Source: Petaurus breviceps papuanus (lineage: Eukaryota > Chordata > Mammalia > Diprotodontia > Petauridae). From it: a stretch of DNA of 64,000 nucleotides. The translations under genes and the position numbers were made by a program. Below the pieces are notes generated by a model. It searched no databases. It had not been told where the DNA came from and was given only the letters and a program-made list of their open reading frames with translations. Where the stretch lies: positions 13,753,713 through 13,817,712 of the forward strand of contig JAMXIF010001195.1 in assembly GCA_028583685.1 (NCBI GenBank). Direction: 5' to 3'. Of the stretch, positions 20,889 through 33,160 are shown in pieces (position 1 is the first letter of the stretch; each line of letters starts with the position of its first letter).

Positions 20889-21053
20889 AGGGGTGACGAG
20901 GTGGCTCAGCGAGTAAGAGCACCAATCCCAGCATCGGGATGACCTGGGGATCAAATCTGGGCTCAGATACTCAGCACCACACCCAGAAATAACTGGCTGT
21001 GTAACCTTGAGCAAGTTACTTAACCCCGATTGCTTTAGAAAAAAAAAAAGAAC
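20889..21053 (+). mobile_element. SINE-B, sense
   Basis: GAGGTGGCTCAGCGAGTAAG, CAGCACCACACCCAGAAATA, GAGCAAGTTACTTAACCCCG and an A-run. Target-site duplication GGAATCTCT at 20880-20888 and 21054-21062. Confidence 0.9.
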
Positions 21054-21062
21054 GGAATCTCT

Positions 21063-21673
21063 GTATCTTCAGAAGTCAAAAGCATGTTTTGCATGGCTTC
21101 ACATGTATGAGGGTCATTTTTCTTGCCTTCTCAATGGGTTTAGGGAAGGGGTAAAGGGAGAAAAATTTAGAACTGAAAATAAATGAAAAAAATTAAATTA
21201 CACTAGAATCATTCATAAGGAGGGTAGAATAATGAATCAAAACCATATCTGAAAATACTGAAGGTGGGGAAGGACAAGAAAGGAACTATGGATAAATGCC
21301 CCAAACACAAAGAGACACTGGTCTTTATGGGATGGTCTGCTCAGAAATTTATGTGACTTTTGTATAGACCTTGACTCTGTCCCCTAAGAAGGAGTGAAGA
21401 GGAAAATAAGAAGTCAACTAGACAAGTCTATATAGTTTCTTGGACAGAAGCTACATAAATAATTCCCACTAAGTTATTATTACTAACAAGAAATGGCTAA
21501 ATGTGTTGCCTCTCAAAAAATTTTTATTTAAATGAGAATTATTGGAGACACAGCACTTTAACCCTCAAAGATATATCTCTGATGGAGAAATCTCAGGCAA
21601 TATTACACACGGATTGGGCCAAGGAACCCTTTCCAGGATCTATCCACTAAACATGACGTCCTAAGGATTACAT
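21063..21673. other. Unassigned, no gene seen
   Basis: No recognised repeat. The stretch around 21105-21190 (TTGCCTTCTCAATGGGTTTA, then AGGGAGAAAAATTTAGAACT) looks like a short L1 3' tail in sense orientation, too brief to call firmly. Confidence 0.4.
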
Positions 21674-21905
21674 GAGAGGTATTGTAGAGTAGTAGATAAG
21701 GAAGTGGTCTCCAATTCAAGTCCCATTTCTGACACATGGGAGTGATGTGATCCTGAGCAAGTCACTTAACCTCTTAATGCCCCCATGCAACTCTCTTAGG
21801 CTGTAAGTTGCAAAGCAGGTACCCATTTGCTTTGGTATAGACTCTAGATTCTAAAGAGTTTTCTCATTAGAAATTCCTTATACCACTGAAATAACAGATC
21901 AGCAA
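21674..21905 (+). mobile_element. MIR-related SINE, sense
   Basis: GTAGATAAGGAAGTGGTCTC, CTGAGCAAGTCACTTAACCT, GCAACTCTCTTAGGCTGTAA and CCTTATACCACTGAAATAAC. The second half matches 28345-28500, so both belong to one dispersed family. Confidence 0.65.
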
Positions 21906-22361
21906 CAAGGAAAAAAAAACATTTATCTAAATATGACATGACACTTTCCATTTTTGCTATTTTCCTGTTTCTTTGGAAAGTGAAACTTTCCCTTTGCCCC
22001 TACTATGTATTTCGCATCCACTGGATGATATATAGGAAAGAACATTGAACTGGAGTTTGTTTGTTAAATAAATGAGTCAAGGAACCTAGTTTCTAGTGCC
22101 CCCTCCTTTTTTCCCAACAACTTGATTTTTTACCTTGAGACAGTTAACTTTCTCTGGGTCTTACTTTCCTTATCTGTAAAAATGAGGGAAGTTGAACTAG
22201 ATTTATTTCCCAAGCTTTTGAATATGGTCTCCTTAAAAAAAATTTCTTTTTTTTCTTATTATAAACTTTAAAATATCGGTGAAACTTTCGAGATGCAAAA
22301 AGATCAGGGAAGAGGGCTATAAGAGAAATTATGAATTTAGATAGATGATAGATAGATAGAT

Positions 22362-22428
<67 letters not shown>

Positions 22429-23248
22429 GATAGAGATATATACACACATATATGAGCTTAGCAAGATAATTTTGCATCTTTTTCTGCCTGTATTTTTTCT
22501 TCTGTGATTTTTAAAAATGTTTTATTGACGCTCTTTTTTCCACATGTCTTTCACTACCCACTAACCTCTACCTACTCACAGGTTTGTACTTTGAAGATGA
22601 AAGAAAATAATAGACATGAATGTGCTTTGAAAATTTAAAAGCCCTAAGGAAACAGAAATGATTGCTACTGAAATCTGAAGAACTTTCAAATGCCTTAAAT
22701 AGCTTCCTAGCACTTCCATTTGGTTTTTGTGCATTCATGAGCAGTTTTTGGACTAATTGGAGAGCTTATTCCCAATTTCAATGCCATTTGAAGTTAATAA
22801 TGCTTTTAAATGACTTTATATTTATTAATCACAACAGTTCCTACATACACTTGAAAAACAGTGTTACAAATACATGCAAGAGGTTTTCAAGTGCTGATAG
22901 AATATAGTGACTTAATTACAGGTTCATGGACACATTTCAATCTTGTCTTCTATCTCTTGGGCCTCCATGGTTGATTCAAAAGTACGAAGTACATCCTGTC
23001 ATTTTTATCAGGTAAGTATCATGCCAAGTTTGGGCAACCAAGAAACTAAAGTAGTCATGAGGAGACAGGACCAGAAGTCTATTTGGCCAGGTATGGTTTG
23101 GCAGGTATTAAAGGTCTAGCTTAGTCAGATTTAGAATCTTAGAGAATGACACTAGTGCAAAGTGTCACTGATGAGTGTGATGCTAGTGTAAGAGTGGCAC
23201 TAGTGAGCCAGATGACCAATGAAGAGGAGGCCTCAACACAGGGCAAAT
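21906..23248. other. Unassigned apart from a GATA array
   Basis: AT-rich sequence holding the microsatellite at 22336-22433. The 106-codon minus frame 22144-22464 is a product of that array. Confidence 0.4.
22336..22433 (+). repeat. (GATA)n microsatellite
   Basis: About 20 GATA units with a few GAT interruptions. Confidence 0.97.
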
Positions 23249-24109
23249 CCTGTTTTCTCTCTTTTTTTTTAAATCCTTTATTAACTTCTGATTTACATCA
23301 TTAATTTCTGCCAGATTTTGAGTTACAAATTTTCTCCCCATTTTTCCCCTACCCACCTCCCCAAAATAGCAGTCCCACAGGCTATCCCCTCCTCCAATCT
23401 GCTCTCTCCCATATCTTCTCCTATACTCACTTAGACTTTTCCAGTAGGGCATGGTGGATCTCTATGCCCCAGTGCCTGTATATCTTCTTTCCCAATTACA
23501 TGTAAGATAGTATTAATAGTAGTATGTATGTATATATGATTTTAAACATTTGATTTTAAAACTTTGAATTCCAGATTCATTCCCTTCCTCCCTTGTTACC
23601 CACCCTTACTGAGAAGATAAGCAGTACAGTATAGGTTGTACATGTGTAGCTAATGCAAAATATTAACATAGTATATATATATTGTAAAAGACTGAATGTA
23701 TTTCCCTCCCTCCTATCCCACCACCCACTTCTTCTATTCTCTACTTTGATCCCGTCCCTTTTCAAAAGTGAGTGCTTCCAAATTCCCTCCCACCCAGCCT
23801 GCCCTCCATTCCATCATCCTCCCTCTCATCCCCTTCCCCCACTCTCCTGTAGGGTGAGATACCCTATTTAGTGTATATTTCATTCCCTCCCCGAGCCAAA
23901 TTCAGTGACAATAAGGTTGACCCATTCCCTTTTGCCTTCCTATTCTTCCCCTCCATTGTAACCCTTTACCCTTGCTTCTTCTTTATGAGATAGTTTACCC
24001 CATTATGTCTCTTTCCATCTTCTCTCACCTCTTAATTTCCCCTTTTAAGTATCATCCCTTCCTATTAAATTGGTCCTATGCCCTCTGTCTAGGTAAACCT
24101 GTAAGCATA

Positions 24110-24162
24110 TATACACACATTCACATATATATTCATATGCCCATATACCCTCCGATACAGAC

Positions 24163-24212
<50 letters not shown>
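24110..24212 (+). repeat. TA-rich microsatellite inside HAL1 copy 2
   Basis: Degenerate ATATACACAC-type repeats, then a (TA)n run of about 25 units (24163-24212), at the position matching 10570-10681 in copy 1. Confidence 0.92.
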
Positions 24213-24214
<2 letters not shown>

Positions 24215-24379
24215 CCTTCAACTATTTTCATACTGAGAAAAGTTTTGTCAGTTACAATTATCGTTTTTCCATGTAGGAATGTTAATAGTTCCACTTTGAT
24301 CAGTGGCTTATGATTTCTTTTCCCCGTTTACCTTCTCAAACTTCTCTTGCTTCTTGTATCTGGATGTCAAATTTTCTAT

Positions 24380-25566
24380 TCAACTCTGGTTTTTTCATTA
24401 AGAATGCTTGAAAGGGGGTGGCCAGGTAGCACAGCGAGTAAGAGTACCGGCTCCAGTGTCAGGATGACCTGGGGATCGAATCCGGGCTCAGACACTTAGC
24501 ACCCACCCAGAAACACCTGGCTGTGTAACCTTGAGCAAGTTACTTAACCCTGATTGCTTTTTAAAAAAAAAAGAATGCTTGAAAGTCCTCTATTCCACTG
24601 AAGGACCATATTTTCCCCTGAAACATGAAACTCAGTTTTGCTGAGTAGGTGACTCTTGGTTTTAATCCCAGCTCCTCTGCCCTCTGGAATATCCTATTCC
24701 AGGCACTTTGATCCCTCAGTGTAGAAGTTGCCAGATCCTGGGTTATTCTGATTGTGTTTCCACAATATTCAAATTGTTTCTTCCTGGCTGCTCGTAATAT
24801 TCTCTCCTTAATCTGGGAATTCTGGAACCTGGCTATAATATTCCTAGGAGTTTTCTTTTGGGGATCTTTTTCAGGAGGTAATCAGTGGATTCTTTCAACC
24901 TCTATTTTGCCCTCTGGTTCTAAAACACCAGGGCAATTTTCCTTGAGAATTTCTTGGAGGATGATTTCTAGGTTCTTTCCCTGATCATGGCTTTCAGGTA
25001 GTCCAATAATTTTTAAATTATCTCTCCTGGATCTATTTTCCAGGTCAGTGGTTTTTCCATGAGATATTTCACATTGCCTTCTATTCTTTCATTTGTTTGG
25101 ATCTGTTTAACAGCATCTTGATTCCTCATAAAGTCATTAGCTTCCATTTGCTCCAATCTAATTCTGAAGCAATGATTCTCCTCATTGAGCTTTTGAGATT
25201 CTTTTCCATCTGGCAAATTCAGCTTTTCAAAGACTTCCTCTCCTCATTGCCTTTTTGAGCCTCTTTTGCCAATTGAGTCAGTCTGTTTTTTAAGGTGTTA
25301 TTTTCCTCAGTCAGGTTGTTGACTCTCATTTCATAATTTTCTTGCATTGTTCTCATTTCTCTTCCCAATTTTTCCTCCACTTCTCTTATCTGCTTCTTAA
25401 GGTCCTCTATGGCCTGTAACCAGCTTGTATTTTCCTTTGAAGTTTTTGATGCAGGAGTTCTGACTTCACTCTCTTCCTCCTCTTCCATGCTTTGCTCCTT
25501 TTTGTCCCCAAGATAGGAGTCTAATGTTGGAATCTTCTGTTTGCTTTGCTTCCTTTGCCTGGTCAT
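24380..25566 (-). pseudogene. HAL1/L1 ORF1 protein pseudogene (copy 2)
   Basis: Start MTRQRKQSKQKIPTLDSYLG at 25566, followed by a long coiled coil (EDLKKQIREVEEKLGREMRT; NNLTEENNTLKNRLTQLAKE). The frame shifts near 25217, continues as MPDGKESQKLNEENHCFRIR to IEGNVKYLMEKP, and shifts again near 25050 where a C is missing compared with copy 1. The RRM and C-terminal domains follow in a third frame. The SINE-A at 24415-24570 interrupts the last codons. A LINE-encoded RNA chaperone, now defunct. Confidence 0.8.
24415..24570 (+). mobile_element. SINE-A inside HAL1 copy 2
   Basis: GGGGTGGCCAGGTAGCACAG head to an A-run. A perfect 15 bp duplication, AAGAATGCTTGAAAG, at 24400-24414 and 24571-24585 shows insertion after the HAL1. 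Confidence 0.95.
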
Positions 25567-26397
25567 GTCACCCCTCAGTCACTTGACCCCTGGGCTTTTT
25601 GCCACAGTAGGACTCTACCACCAGACAGGGGAGCTTTTGTCGCTAATGCTGGGCTTTTCTCAGCTGCTGGAGGTATTAGATGGGTGCCCTCTCTGAGGAC
25701 TCCACATGCTCTGGCAAGCTGTACATATGCCCCAGGATCTCCACCCTAGACCGCAATCGAAATCCAAGCAGCTTAAAGCAAGAGTGATTACCCCTCAGAC
25801 TGGTGCTTGGTCCCCCTACACTCTGCAGGCCAGGAGCTGAAGCTGCCATGTGGCGCTGGCTGGCAGTGCCAGCATCTCAGCAGCTTCTCGCCCCGGGGGG
25901 CAAAAGCCACACACTCCCACTTACTGGGTCCCAAAGTCCAGATTGCACTGACCTCTCACTTTGTCCTTTGTATCTATGTGTTGATAAATCTGGAAATGGC
26001 CACAGCTGCTGCTAATCTGGAGTCCCTCCGGCAGGCGGCTGGTCAGGCCCGCCCTGGGGCTAAAACCTCCGGCTCACAGGGGTCTGGGCTCGGCTCCCAG
26101 AGAGCTGCACTGGCTGATTCCTGCCGGCCTGCTGGGCTGTCCTCAGCAGGAGGTTAGCTTCTCTGTGTCATTTTGTGGGTTCTGCAGCTTCAAAGTTCAT
26201 TCAGAGTCCCCTTTTACATGGATTGGGGAAGGTGGAAGCCAGAGCAGCGGGGAGGTCCTGCTTCTACTGTGCCATCTTGACTCCCCTGTTTTCTCTTTAT
26301 TGGGTTTCATATGGGCTGGTATCTATGGTCAGCTCTAATAGACTATTGGACTATATAGGACTAATAGATATTAATCAGAGTCACAAGAACATTAGGA

Positions 26398-26509
26398 TAC
26401 TATAAGCTCCTTGGGGCTCTTTCATTTTTACTTTTTTTCCCCCAGTGCCTAGAACAGTGCCTGGCACATAACAGGTGCTTAATAAATGTTTGTTGCATTG
26501 AATTCAATT
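26398..26509 (+). mobile_element. L2 3' tail, sense
   Basis: ACTATAAGCTCCTTGGGGCT, AGTGCCTGGCACATAACAGG and GCTTAATAAATGTTTGTTGC. Confidence 0.75.
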
Positions 26510-26521
26510 GAAATGTAGATG

Positions 26522-26684
26522 GGGTGGCTAGGTGGTGCAGTGAATAGAGAGCACTGGCCCGGGAATCAGGAGGACCTGAGTTCAAATCCAGCCTCAGACA
26601 CTTAACACAAAACTAGTCATGTGACCTTGGGCAAGTCGCTTAACCCCAATTGCCCCTCCAAAAAGTAAAAAAGAAAAAAAAAAG
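26522..26684 (+). mobile_element. SINE-D, sense
   Basis: GGGTGGCTAGGTGGTGCAGT head to an A-rich tail. Flanked by GAAATGTAGATG (26510-26521) and GAAATGTACATG (26685-26696). Confidence 0.92.
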
Positions 26685-26904
26685 GAAATGTACATGAATA
26701 CTTCCACTATTTGAGGCAGGGCAGAGGGGCTGGCTCAAAGTAGATTGCCCATAAATATTTCCTGAATTGAGTTTACTGAGTGCTCACAGAATGCCTAGAT
26801 TTGCATCAGGCAGAAGGGATACTTCTTAAAATATCAAGATGTACCCTCCAAGAGATCCAAGTCTTTGTCTCTTCCCCAGGAGCTAATATCCACCCCCCCC
26901 CAAA

Positions 26905-27082
26905 TTTATCTTGTTATTTGGTATATATTGTATATACTCAATAATGTACATTTTGCCATCTCCCCTCAATAGAATGTAAGCTCCTTGAAGGCAGTGACTG
27001 TTTTTGTCTCTGTATCTCTAGTACCTAATGCAGAGCCAGACATGGTAGTCACTTAATAAATGCTTGTTGAGTGATTGATTAA
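26905..27082 (+). mobile_element. L2 3' tail, sense
   Basis: TATATTGTATATACTCA, GAATGTAAGCTCCTTGAAGG and CACTTAATAAATGCTTGTTG. Confidence 0.8.
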
Positions 27083-28109
27083 GTAAATTAATGGGGGTGA
27101 ATATATTCAAAAATATGATCTATGATATAACATCATATATAATGATATATATGTGATACAATGCAATAGAAATCAGTACGTCCAGAAGACTTTGTTGTTC
27201 CAGTTTGCTAAGGCTTATACAAATGGTCCTACTCACAGGCCACCACTGATCATCCTTGTTCCATTTCCAGGCCAGACCAGTTCATCCCTTCTTAGGCAGT
27301 CTGCTGGTTTCCTGCTTCCTGGGGACTGGATACTGGTGCTGCACTGTGGACCTTCAACTCCTGATTCTCAAAACTCCCAAACCTCAAAGATTCATCAACA
27401 TCAGCCTCCCCAACCACGGGGACTACCCACACTGGACATCATGCTTGGCTTGACCTATGCATTTTCATGACTTTACAGATAATTAAATTGTTTGGACTTC
27501 TATTTTTCTCATCTGAGAACTAGAAATATTACCACTTTCCTGTGTGTCCAAAGAGGGATTTTCCATGGGTAGAAGACAATTTTCTTCTGTTATAAGTAGA
27601 AAGTGATTCACTGGGGGTCTTCTTTATGGTGTTAAATTCTCTTCAATAACTGAAGTCTTGGTCTCCCCCTCAACTACTAATATCTACCTCTTCCAAATTT
27701 TATCTTATGCTTTCTTTTGTATATATTACATATGGCAATGTACTGGTAAATGTTTAACAACTGACTCCCTGTCAAAAAAAATGCAAATCAGACTTTTAAA
27801 TTTAATCTGTATTATTAACAATTTCTCCATCACTTACTCAAGTCTAGACAATCAACCAAATAATAAATCAAGCCCAAATTTACACTATTTGCCAAAAGGC
27901 ATAAATGCTCACACTGAAAATTTAACCATCAGTTTATAAAAATCAATTTGCACTCCTGATTTTTATGTGTGGCTATGTATTGACATTTTTGTGCACATAT
28001 ATGTGCATATACACATGTGTGTATTTCCCAATACATATCCACACACATTCTAAATACGTAATATATATTTCAAACATTTATATCCACATAATACATATTC
28101 ACAAGTATG
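27083..28109. other. Unassigned, no gene recognised
   Basis: Contains a 105-codon plus frame (27153-27470) rich in P, S and L, in a CTGGAC-rich stretch that could be an unrecognised repeat. AT-rich from 27480 on, with ACATAT repeats around 27990-28110. Confidence 0.35.
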
Positions 28110-28272
28110 TATATACTTCTTTATGAACGTGTTGTCTCTTCTCCCTACCTAGTAGAGCATAAACATCTTGAGGGCAAGGACTGTTTTATTCTTGTCTATG
28201 TATCCCCAGCACCAAGCACAGTGCCAAGTATACAACAGGCACTTAACAAATGCTCACTAAAAGACTAATTCG
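28110..28272 (+). mobile_element. L2 3' tail, sense
   Basis: GAACGTGTTGTCTCTTCTCC, CATCTTGAGGGCAAGGACTG and GTATCCCCAGCACCAAGCAC, ending near AACAAATGCTCACTAAA. Confidence 0.8.
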
Positions 28273-28344
28273 GTGATTGGATAGGAATGACTGCGTTCAA
28301 TAATATGAATAGCCACAATGGAAACAAATATGTCCAAAGGGCTG

Positions 28345-28500
28345 AGTTGTCTGTGCGTGACTCTGGGCAAGTCATTTACTGTCCCAGCACCCAGAGAACT
28401 CTACATGTACATAAGTTCCAAAACAAGTTCCTATGTGCATTATCAGAAGTTCCACCTCTGGGAGATACCTATATAAGTGAAATAAGGGGTCTAGTTAAAA
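28345..28500 (+). mobile_element. MIR-related SINE, sense
   Basis: GACTCTGGGCAAGTCATTTA, CCCAGAGAACTCTACATGTA and CACCTCTGGGAGATACCTAT match the second half of the family at 21674-21905. Confidence 0.6.
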
Positions 28501-28688
28501 AAAAAAGATGGAGGAGTAGAGACTAAATACCAGCTATTTCTAATCAGCTCCTCTATTCACAGCAATCCATGTCTCAATGGTATCTCTATGTTCAGGCCTG
28601 TCTCCAGTTTAGCTAACAATTGGACTGTCATTTTGGTTTATAGGATTTCCGTTTATATGACTCCTTGCAACCATGGACCTTCCTTAGC

Positions 28689-29180
28689 ATCTTCTGGGTC
28701 CAGCGAATCACAGAATTTGAGAGTTGGAAGGGACCTCTGCTACCATCTAGTCCAGCCCTTACTTACTTACCAAAGAATTCCACCATGACACACTCAATAA
28801 AGAGTATGTTAAAGACCCCCAAGGAAAAAGAACCTGCCACCTTTCAAGACTTCCCATTCCAGTCCCTAAGAAGTTTCACAACTTCTTTTCATTCTGCCCT
28901 CTGGAGCCAAATAGCATAAATGTCACCTCACCTCCAATCACAGCTCTTCAAATCCTTGAAAAGACTTAGAACACGTCCCCCTGAGTTTTCTCCCCTACAC
29001 AAGACATTCTCAGTTCCTTCAACCTATCTGTATATATGAACGAGAGGCCCTTTACTGTCTCCATTACTCTGATTTGGACATTTTCTAACTTATCAATGGC
29101 TTTCTTAAACCCAGAACTAAACACAGACACTCAGAAGGGATCTGAGGAGATTAGAGAAATATAAAAATATCACCACCCTG
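28689..29180 (-). mobile_element. CR1/L3-type LINE 3' region, antisense
   Basis: AATCACAGAATTTGAGAGTT, GGAAGGGACCTCTGCTACCA, CACCTTTCAAGACTTCCCA, TCTTCAAATCCTTGAAAAG, GAGTTTTCTCCCCTACAC and AGAACTAAACACAGACACTC follow the antisense order of CR1-clade LINE 3' sequence. Confidence 0.65.
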
Positions 29181-29439
29181 TTCCTGGAAGTCATGACCTT
29201 CTTTAAAGAATCCCATAGCAATTAAGTTTTGATTTCACACAAATCAATGCCTCCTAAGTATACTCGGAAACCCAACAGCTTCTCAGAAACTGTAGCTCAG
29301 TGTATCACCTAAATGCTTGTTAAGGTCAATGAATTTCAGCTATATTTTCTACCCATTAAGCAGCTTGAATCAATTGTGGAATTCTCAGTGGGACTGAGTA
29401 GCAGCTGCCCCTCCTCAGACTCAGGACTACTTACTTTAT

Positions 29440-29530
29440 TAATTAGTCAATCATTCTTCAAGTATTTATTAAGCACCCATAATGCGTCAGTTATATGTTA
29501 GAGATATAGAGACAAAAATGAAATAGTACC
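29440..29530 (-). mobile_element. L2 3' tail, antisense
   Basis: AGTCAATCATTCTTCAAGTA, TTATTAAGCACCCATAATGC and GATATAGAGACAAAAATGAA. A separate short sense MIR/L2-type tail, CTTAGCATAATGCCTGGCCC, follows near 29608-29650. Confidence 0.7.
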
Positions 29531-29693
29531 CAGCTAGTAGAAGCTTCTAATATATATGCATCTACCCATACAAGATATATCAAATAAGATAATATTAGGA
29601 AAATTCTTAGCATAATGCCTGGCCCATAGTAATAGGAGCTCACTAATTTCTTCTCCCCTCATCCCTCGTCATACATATCTAAATAGGGTGCCT

Positions 29694-29765
29694 CAAAAGT
29701 CTTAGTGCAGTTTTAAACTTTAATAACTTAAAAATGCATAATATCTTAAAACACACTGATTTTGG
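29694..29765. mobile_element. Mariner-type terminal fragment
   Basis: TAGGGTGCCTCAAAAGTCTT then AGTGCAGTTTTAAACTTTAA match the 5' terminus of a mariner family whose short palindromic relative is at 48237-48314. Confidence 0.6.
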
Positions 29766-29794
29766 GGATGCCCAATTTAAGTGTGTATGAGATG

Positions 29795-30050
29795 GCAAGG
29801 GGAGAAGAAGGGAACAAGAATTAATGAAGATCCAAGTACCATGTGCTGGGCACTGTATCGAGTATTATCTGATGTGAATAAACATCGGATAATTTTGAGG
29901 GAGAAAAGGAAAGTTTTCGTGAAGGTGGTACTTCAGTTGGATTTTGAAGAAAGTGAGTATTCTCAAAATGTGGATGAGAAGAGAGTGCATTCCAGGCATG
30001 AAACCCAGACTGTGCAAAATCAAAGAGGTGAGAGATAACATGGTCAGCAC
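29795..30050 (-). mobile_element. L2 fragment, antisense, degraded
   Basis: ACCATGTGCTGGGCACTGTA, GGTACTTCAGTTGGATTTTG and GAGTGCATTCCAGGCATGAA are in the antisense order of the L2 3' region, as in the copy at 51.5 kb. Confidence 0.5.
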
Positions 30051-31559
30051 CCAAGGAATTGTCAGGGTCCTTTAGGAAAAGGGACTAAATTTCACAAATT
30101 CCCTTCTAAAAGTGTCATTAGCCAAAGAACTTTCTTTTCTGGTAAACTCAGACCCCCCCCAACTTTATCCCTTTTTACATGTACACACCAGAGAAGTAAA
30201 AGGGGGGGGGGTAAAATACTTTCTATTCAGTGTACCTAGATTAATGTGGTGTATATCTTTTTTTTCCCTTTTGCTATTGAAACATTTCTGAGGAACTGAT
30301 ACTATCTCACCCTACTTTAATCTGTCACTAGGCTTTTTGTTGATGTTCTATAAAAAAAAAATGTGATCATTCAGTAAAAGATAACTTGCCAATACCGTAA
30401 TCTGAAAAATCATTAAGAAAAAGGTCAAACTTTCAGAAATTCCTGGCCTTTTTCTTTACATTTATTTTTCAGCATCACACCAATTCAAAATCTCCAGGAG
30501 AAATGACATTGTAAAACAGCTTAGAAGACACTTAATCACTTCATGTTAAAAAAAGAACAAAATACTGATGAGAGATGAAGGTGCTGGGTGTGGTACTTCC
30601 TTTTCCGTGCAACTCTACACTTCTCAGTATTTAAAAAAGGGATGGGGTGAGGGGGTGGGGGTTCAGTGAACATCGCACAAAGAGTAAATAGGTCAGTTTT
30701 GAAGAATGTATAGAACTTGAGAAACTAAACTTAAGGACAATAGCCTGCCTAGGCAATGGGCTCTTGCTGGTGTATGTGTATAGTTTAATATGGGAGGTGA
30801 CATTGGGTAGAATGATGTTCATTCTCATAATAGCTTGTTTTTGGCTGATCTTAGAAAATGGTTCAGAACTGAGCTGTGTGGAGTTCTGATAAAGACAAGA
30901 ACCATCCAGGAGCAATCTAAACAAACCACTTAAAACCACCTTTATCTCCCCAACCTTGTTCTGATTAACTTGAATTCATTTAGGTTTCTAGTATTCCCCT
31001 TCTTGTCTTTACTTTCTTATGAATGAAGCTTTGCTATACTTCGGTATGAATGTGGAAAGAGCCCTATTCCTTCTTAAGATGACCCATAATTAAATTGGAC
31101 TTGGAGCTTTGAGGGAGGGAAAATCTAAGAAAATAATAGTTTTCATTGGTAAATCCATTCTATCATGAGGACTATTGTTTAACTGGTGCCCCATCTCCCA
31201 CCCTCATTCCATGAAGCCCACATGGTGCTGAACTCAGTCCCCCTTGGGCAATTCTGGTGTACCATGTGTGCTGGTTCAGTGTTAAAGGACTTGGTACTTT
31301 GGGAGAGATGAAGCAATGCCCTTAACTCATGTCATAGCAGCAAGGGGTTCCTGTGTTATTACCAGGAAACTGGTACACATTGAGGAATTTTTTTTAGGGC
31401 ATGATATCAACTTTTTCTCTTTCCTTTCTCTGAGAGAGACAGAGACAGAGAGACAGAGACAGAGACAATGACAGCGACAGAGAGAGAAAGAGCATTTAGA
31501 AGAGAATGAGTGGAGAAATGGAGGTATTAATAATTACTGCTTGGCAATATGGTTTGAAA
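30051..31559. other. Unassigned, no gene seen
   Basis: Repeat-poor apart from homopolymer patches and a GAGACA-rich tract at 31434-31495. The 102-codon minus frame 30631-30939 has no motif. Confidence 0.4.
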
Positions 31560-33009
31560 TATGTTGCTGATAGGTCACCTCCCTTCACATTTTTTCTCCA
31601 TTAATTCCTTTAATATTCTTGGCTATTTGTTCTCCCAGATTAATTTTATTTTTTCTAGATCTATAAAATAATTATTTGGTAATTTGGTATGAATAAGTAA
31701 ATTAATTTATGTAGAGTTCTCATTTTTATTCTATTAGGTCAGCCTACCCATCATCAATTATTTCTCCAATGATTTAGATATGTCTTTATTTGTGTGAGAA
31801 GTGTTTTATTATTGTGTTCTTATAGTTCCTAGATAAATCTTGGCAGGTAAATTCCCAACATTTTTATATTCTTCAGTTATTTTGAATGGAATTTCTCTTT
31901 ATATCTCTTCTTAGTGGATTTTGTTGGTAATATATAAAAAAATTGATGATTTGTTTGGGTTTCTTTTATATCCAGCAACATTACTTAAGTTAATTGTTCA
32001 AGTAGGTTTTTTGGTTGACTCTCTAGGGTTCTCTAAGTATACCATCATATCATCTGCAAAGAGTAATAGTTTTATTTCCTCATTGCCTATCTTTATTCTT
32101 TTGATTTCTTGTTCTTGTTCTATTGCTATAATTAGAAATTCTAGAACAATATTGAATAATAGTGGTAATGATTGGCATTCTTGCTTCACCCATTATATTA
32201 TTGGGAAGGCTTTTAGTTTATCCCATTACAGATGATGTTTGTTCTTGGTTTTACATAGATACTGTTTATCATTTTATTAAAAACTCCATTTATTCCTGTG
32301 CTTTCTAGTGTTTTTAATAAGCAAGTGTGTTGTATTTTGTCAAAAATTTTTTTTCCTCTATTGAAACAATCTTATGCTTTTTGTTGTTTTTGTTATTGAT
32401 ATGGTCAATTATTCTTGCAGTTTTCCTAATATTGAACAAGCCCTGCATTCCTGATTTAAATATTACCTGGTGATAGTGTATGATCTTTCTAATATATTGC
32501 TGTAATTTCCTTGCTAGTATTTTATTTAAAATTTTTATATCGATATTCATTAGGGAAACTGATCTATAGTTTTCTTTGTTTTTCTTCTTGATTCAGGTAT
32601 CAAAATTATATCATAGAAAGAACTTGATGGGACCCCTTTACTTATTTTTTCAAATAGTTTATATGATATTGGAATGAATTGATCTTTAAATGTTTGGTAG
32701 AATTCATTAGCAAATTCATCTGGTCCTGGAGGTTTTTTCTTGGAAATTCATTTATGGCTTGTCCAGTTTCTTTTTCTACGACAGACTTATTTAACTATTC
32801 TATTTCCTCTTCTGTTAATCTGGGCAATATTTTTTAATAGATATTTATCCATTTCATTTAGGTTGTCAATTTTAGTGATATATAATTGGGCAAAACAATT
32901 CCTAATTGCTTTGATTTCATCTTCATTTTGGTGGTGTATTCCCTTTTTTCCTATTTGATAGTGTCAATTTGGTTTTTTTTTTTTGTTCTTTTTAAAAAAG
33001 ATTAACCAA

Positions 33010-33160
33010 GGGGCGGCTAGGTGGCACAGTGAATAGAGCACTGGTCCCGGAGTCAGGAGGACCTGAGTTCAAATCTAACATCAGACACTTAACACAAAAA
33101 TTAGCCATGTGACCTTGGGCAAGTCACAACCTCAATTGCCCTCTAAACAGCAAAAAAAAA
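33010..33160 (+). mobile_element. SINE-D inside L1 ORF2
   Basis: GGGCGGCTAGGTGGCACAGT head, CAAAAAA-rich tail. AAAAAGATTAACCAA repeats on both sides (left copy ending 33009, right copy ending 33174). Confidence 0.93.

Larger units (their letters stand above)
23261..26284 (-). mobile_element. HAL1 (half-LINE), full length with target-site duplication, copy 2
   Basis: A 12 bp duplication, CCTGTTTTCTCT, flanks it at 23249-23260 and 26285-26296. On the minus strand it runs from GGAGTCAAGATGGCAC (26284) through a GC-rich 5' region (to about 25570), ORF1 (about 25566-24380) and a purine-rich 3' region to an A-rich end at 23261. No ORF2 is present. Removing the nested SINE-A and its 15 bp duplication leaves about 2.85 kb, close to copy 1. 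Confidence 0.88.

Noticed and set aside
27153-27470. 105-codon plus frame rich in P, S and L
   Set aside because: Composition resembles a dispersed CTGGAC-rich repeat and there is no domain; left as unassigned.
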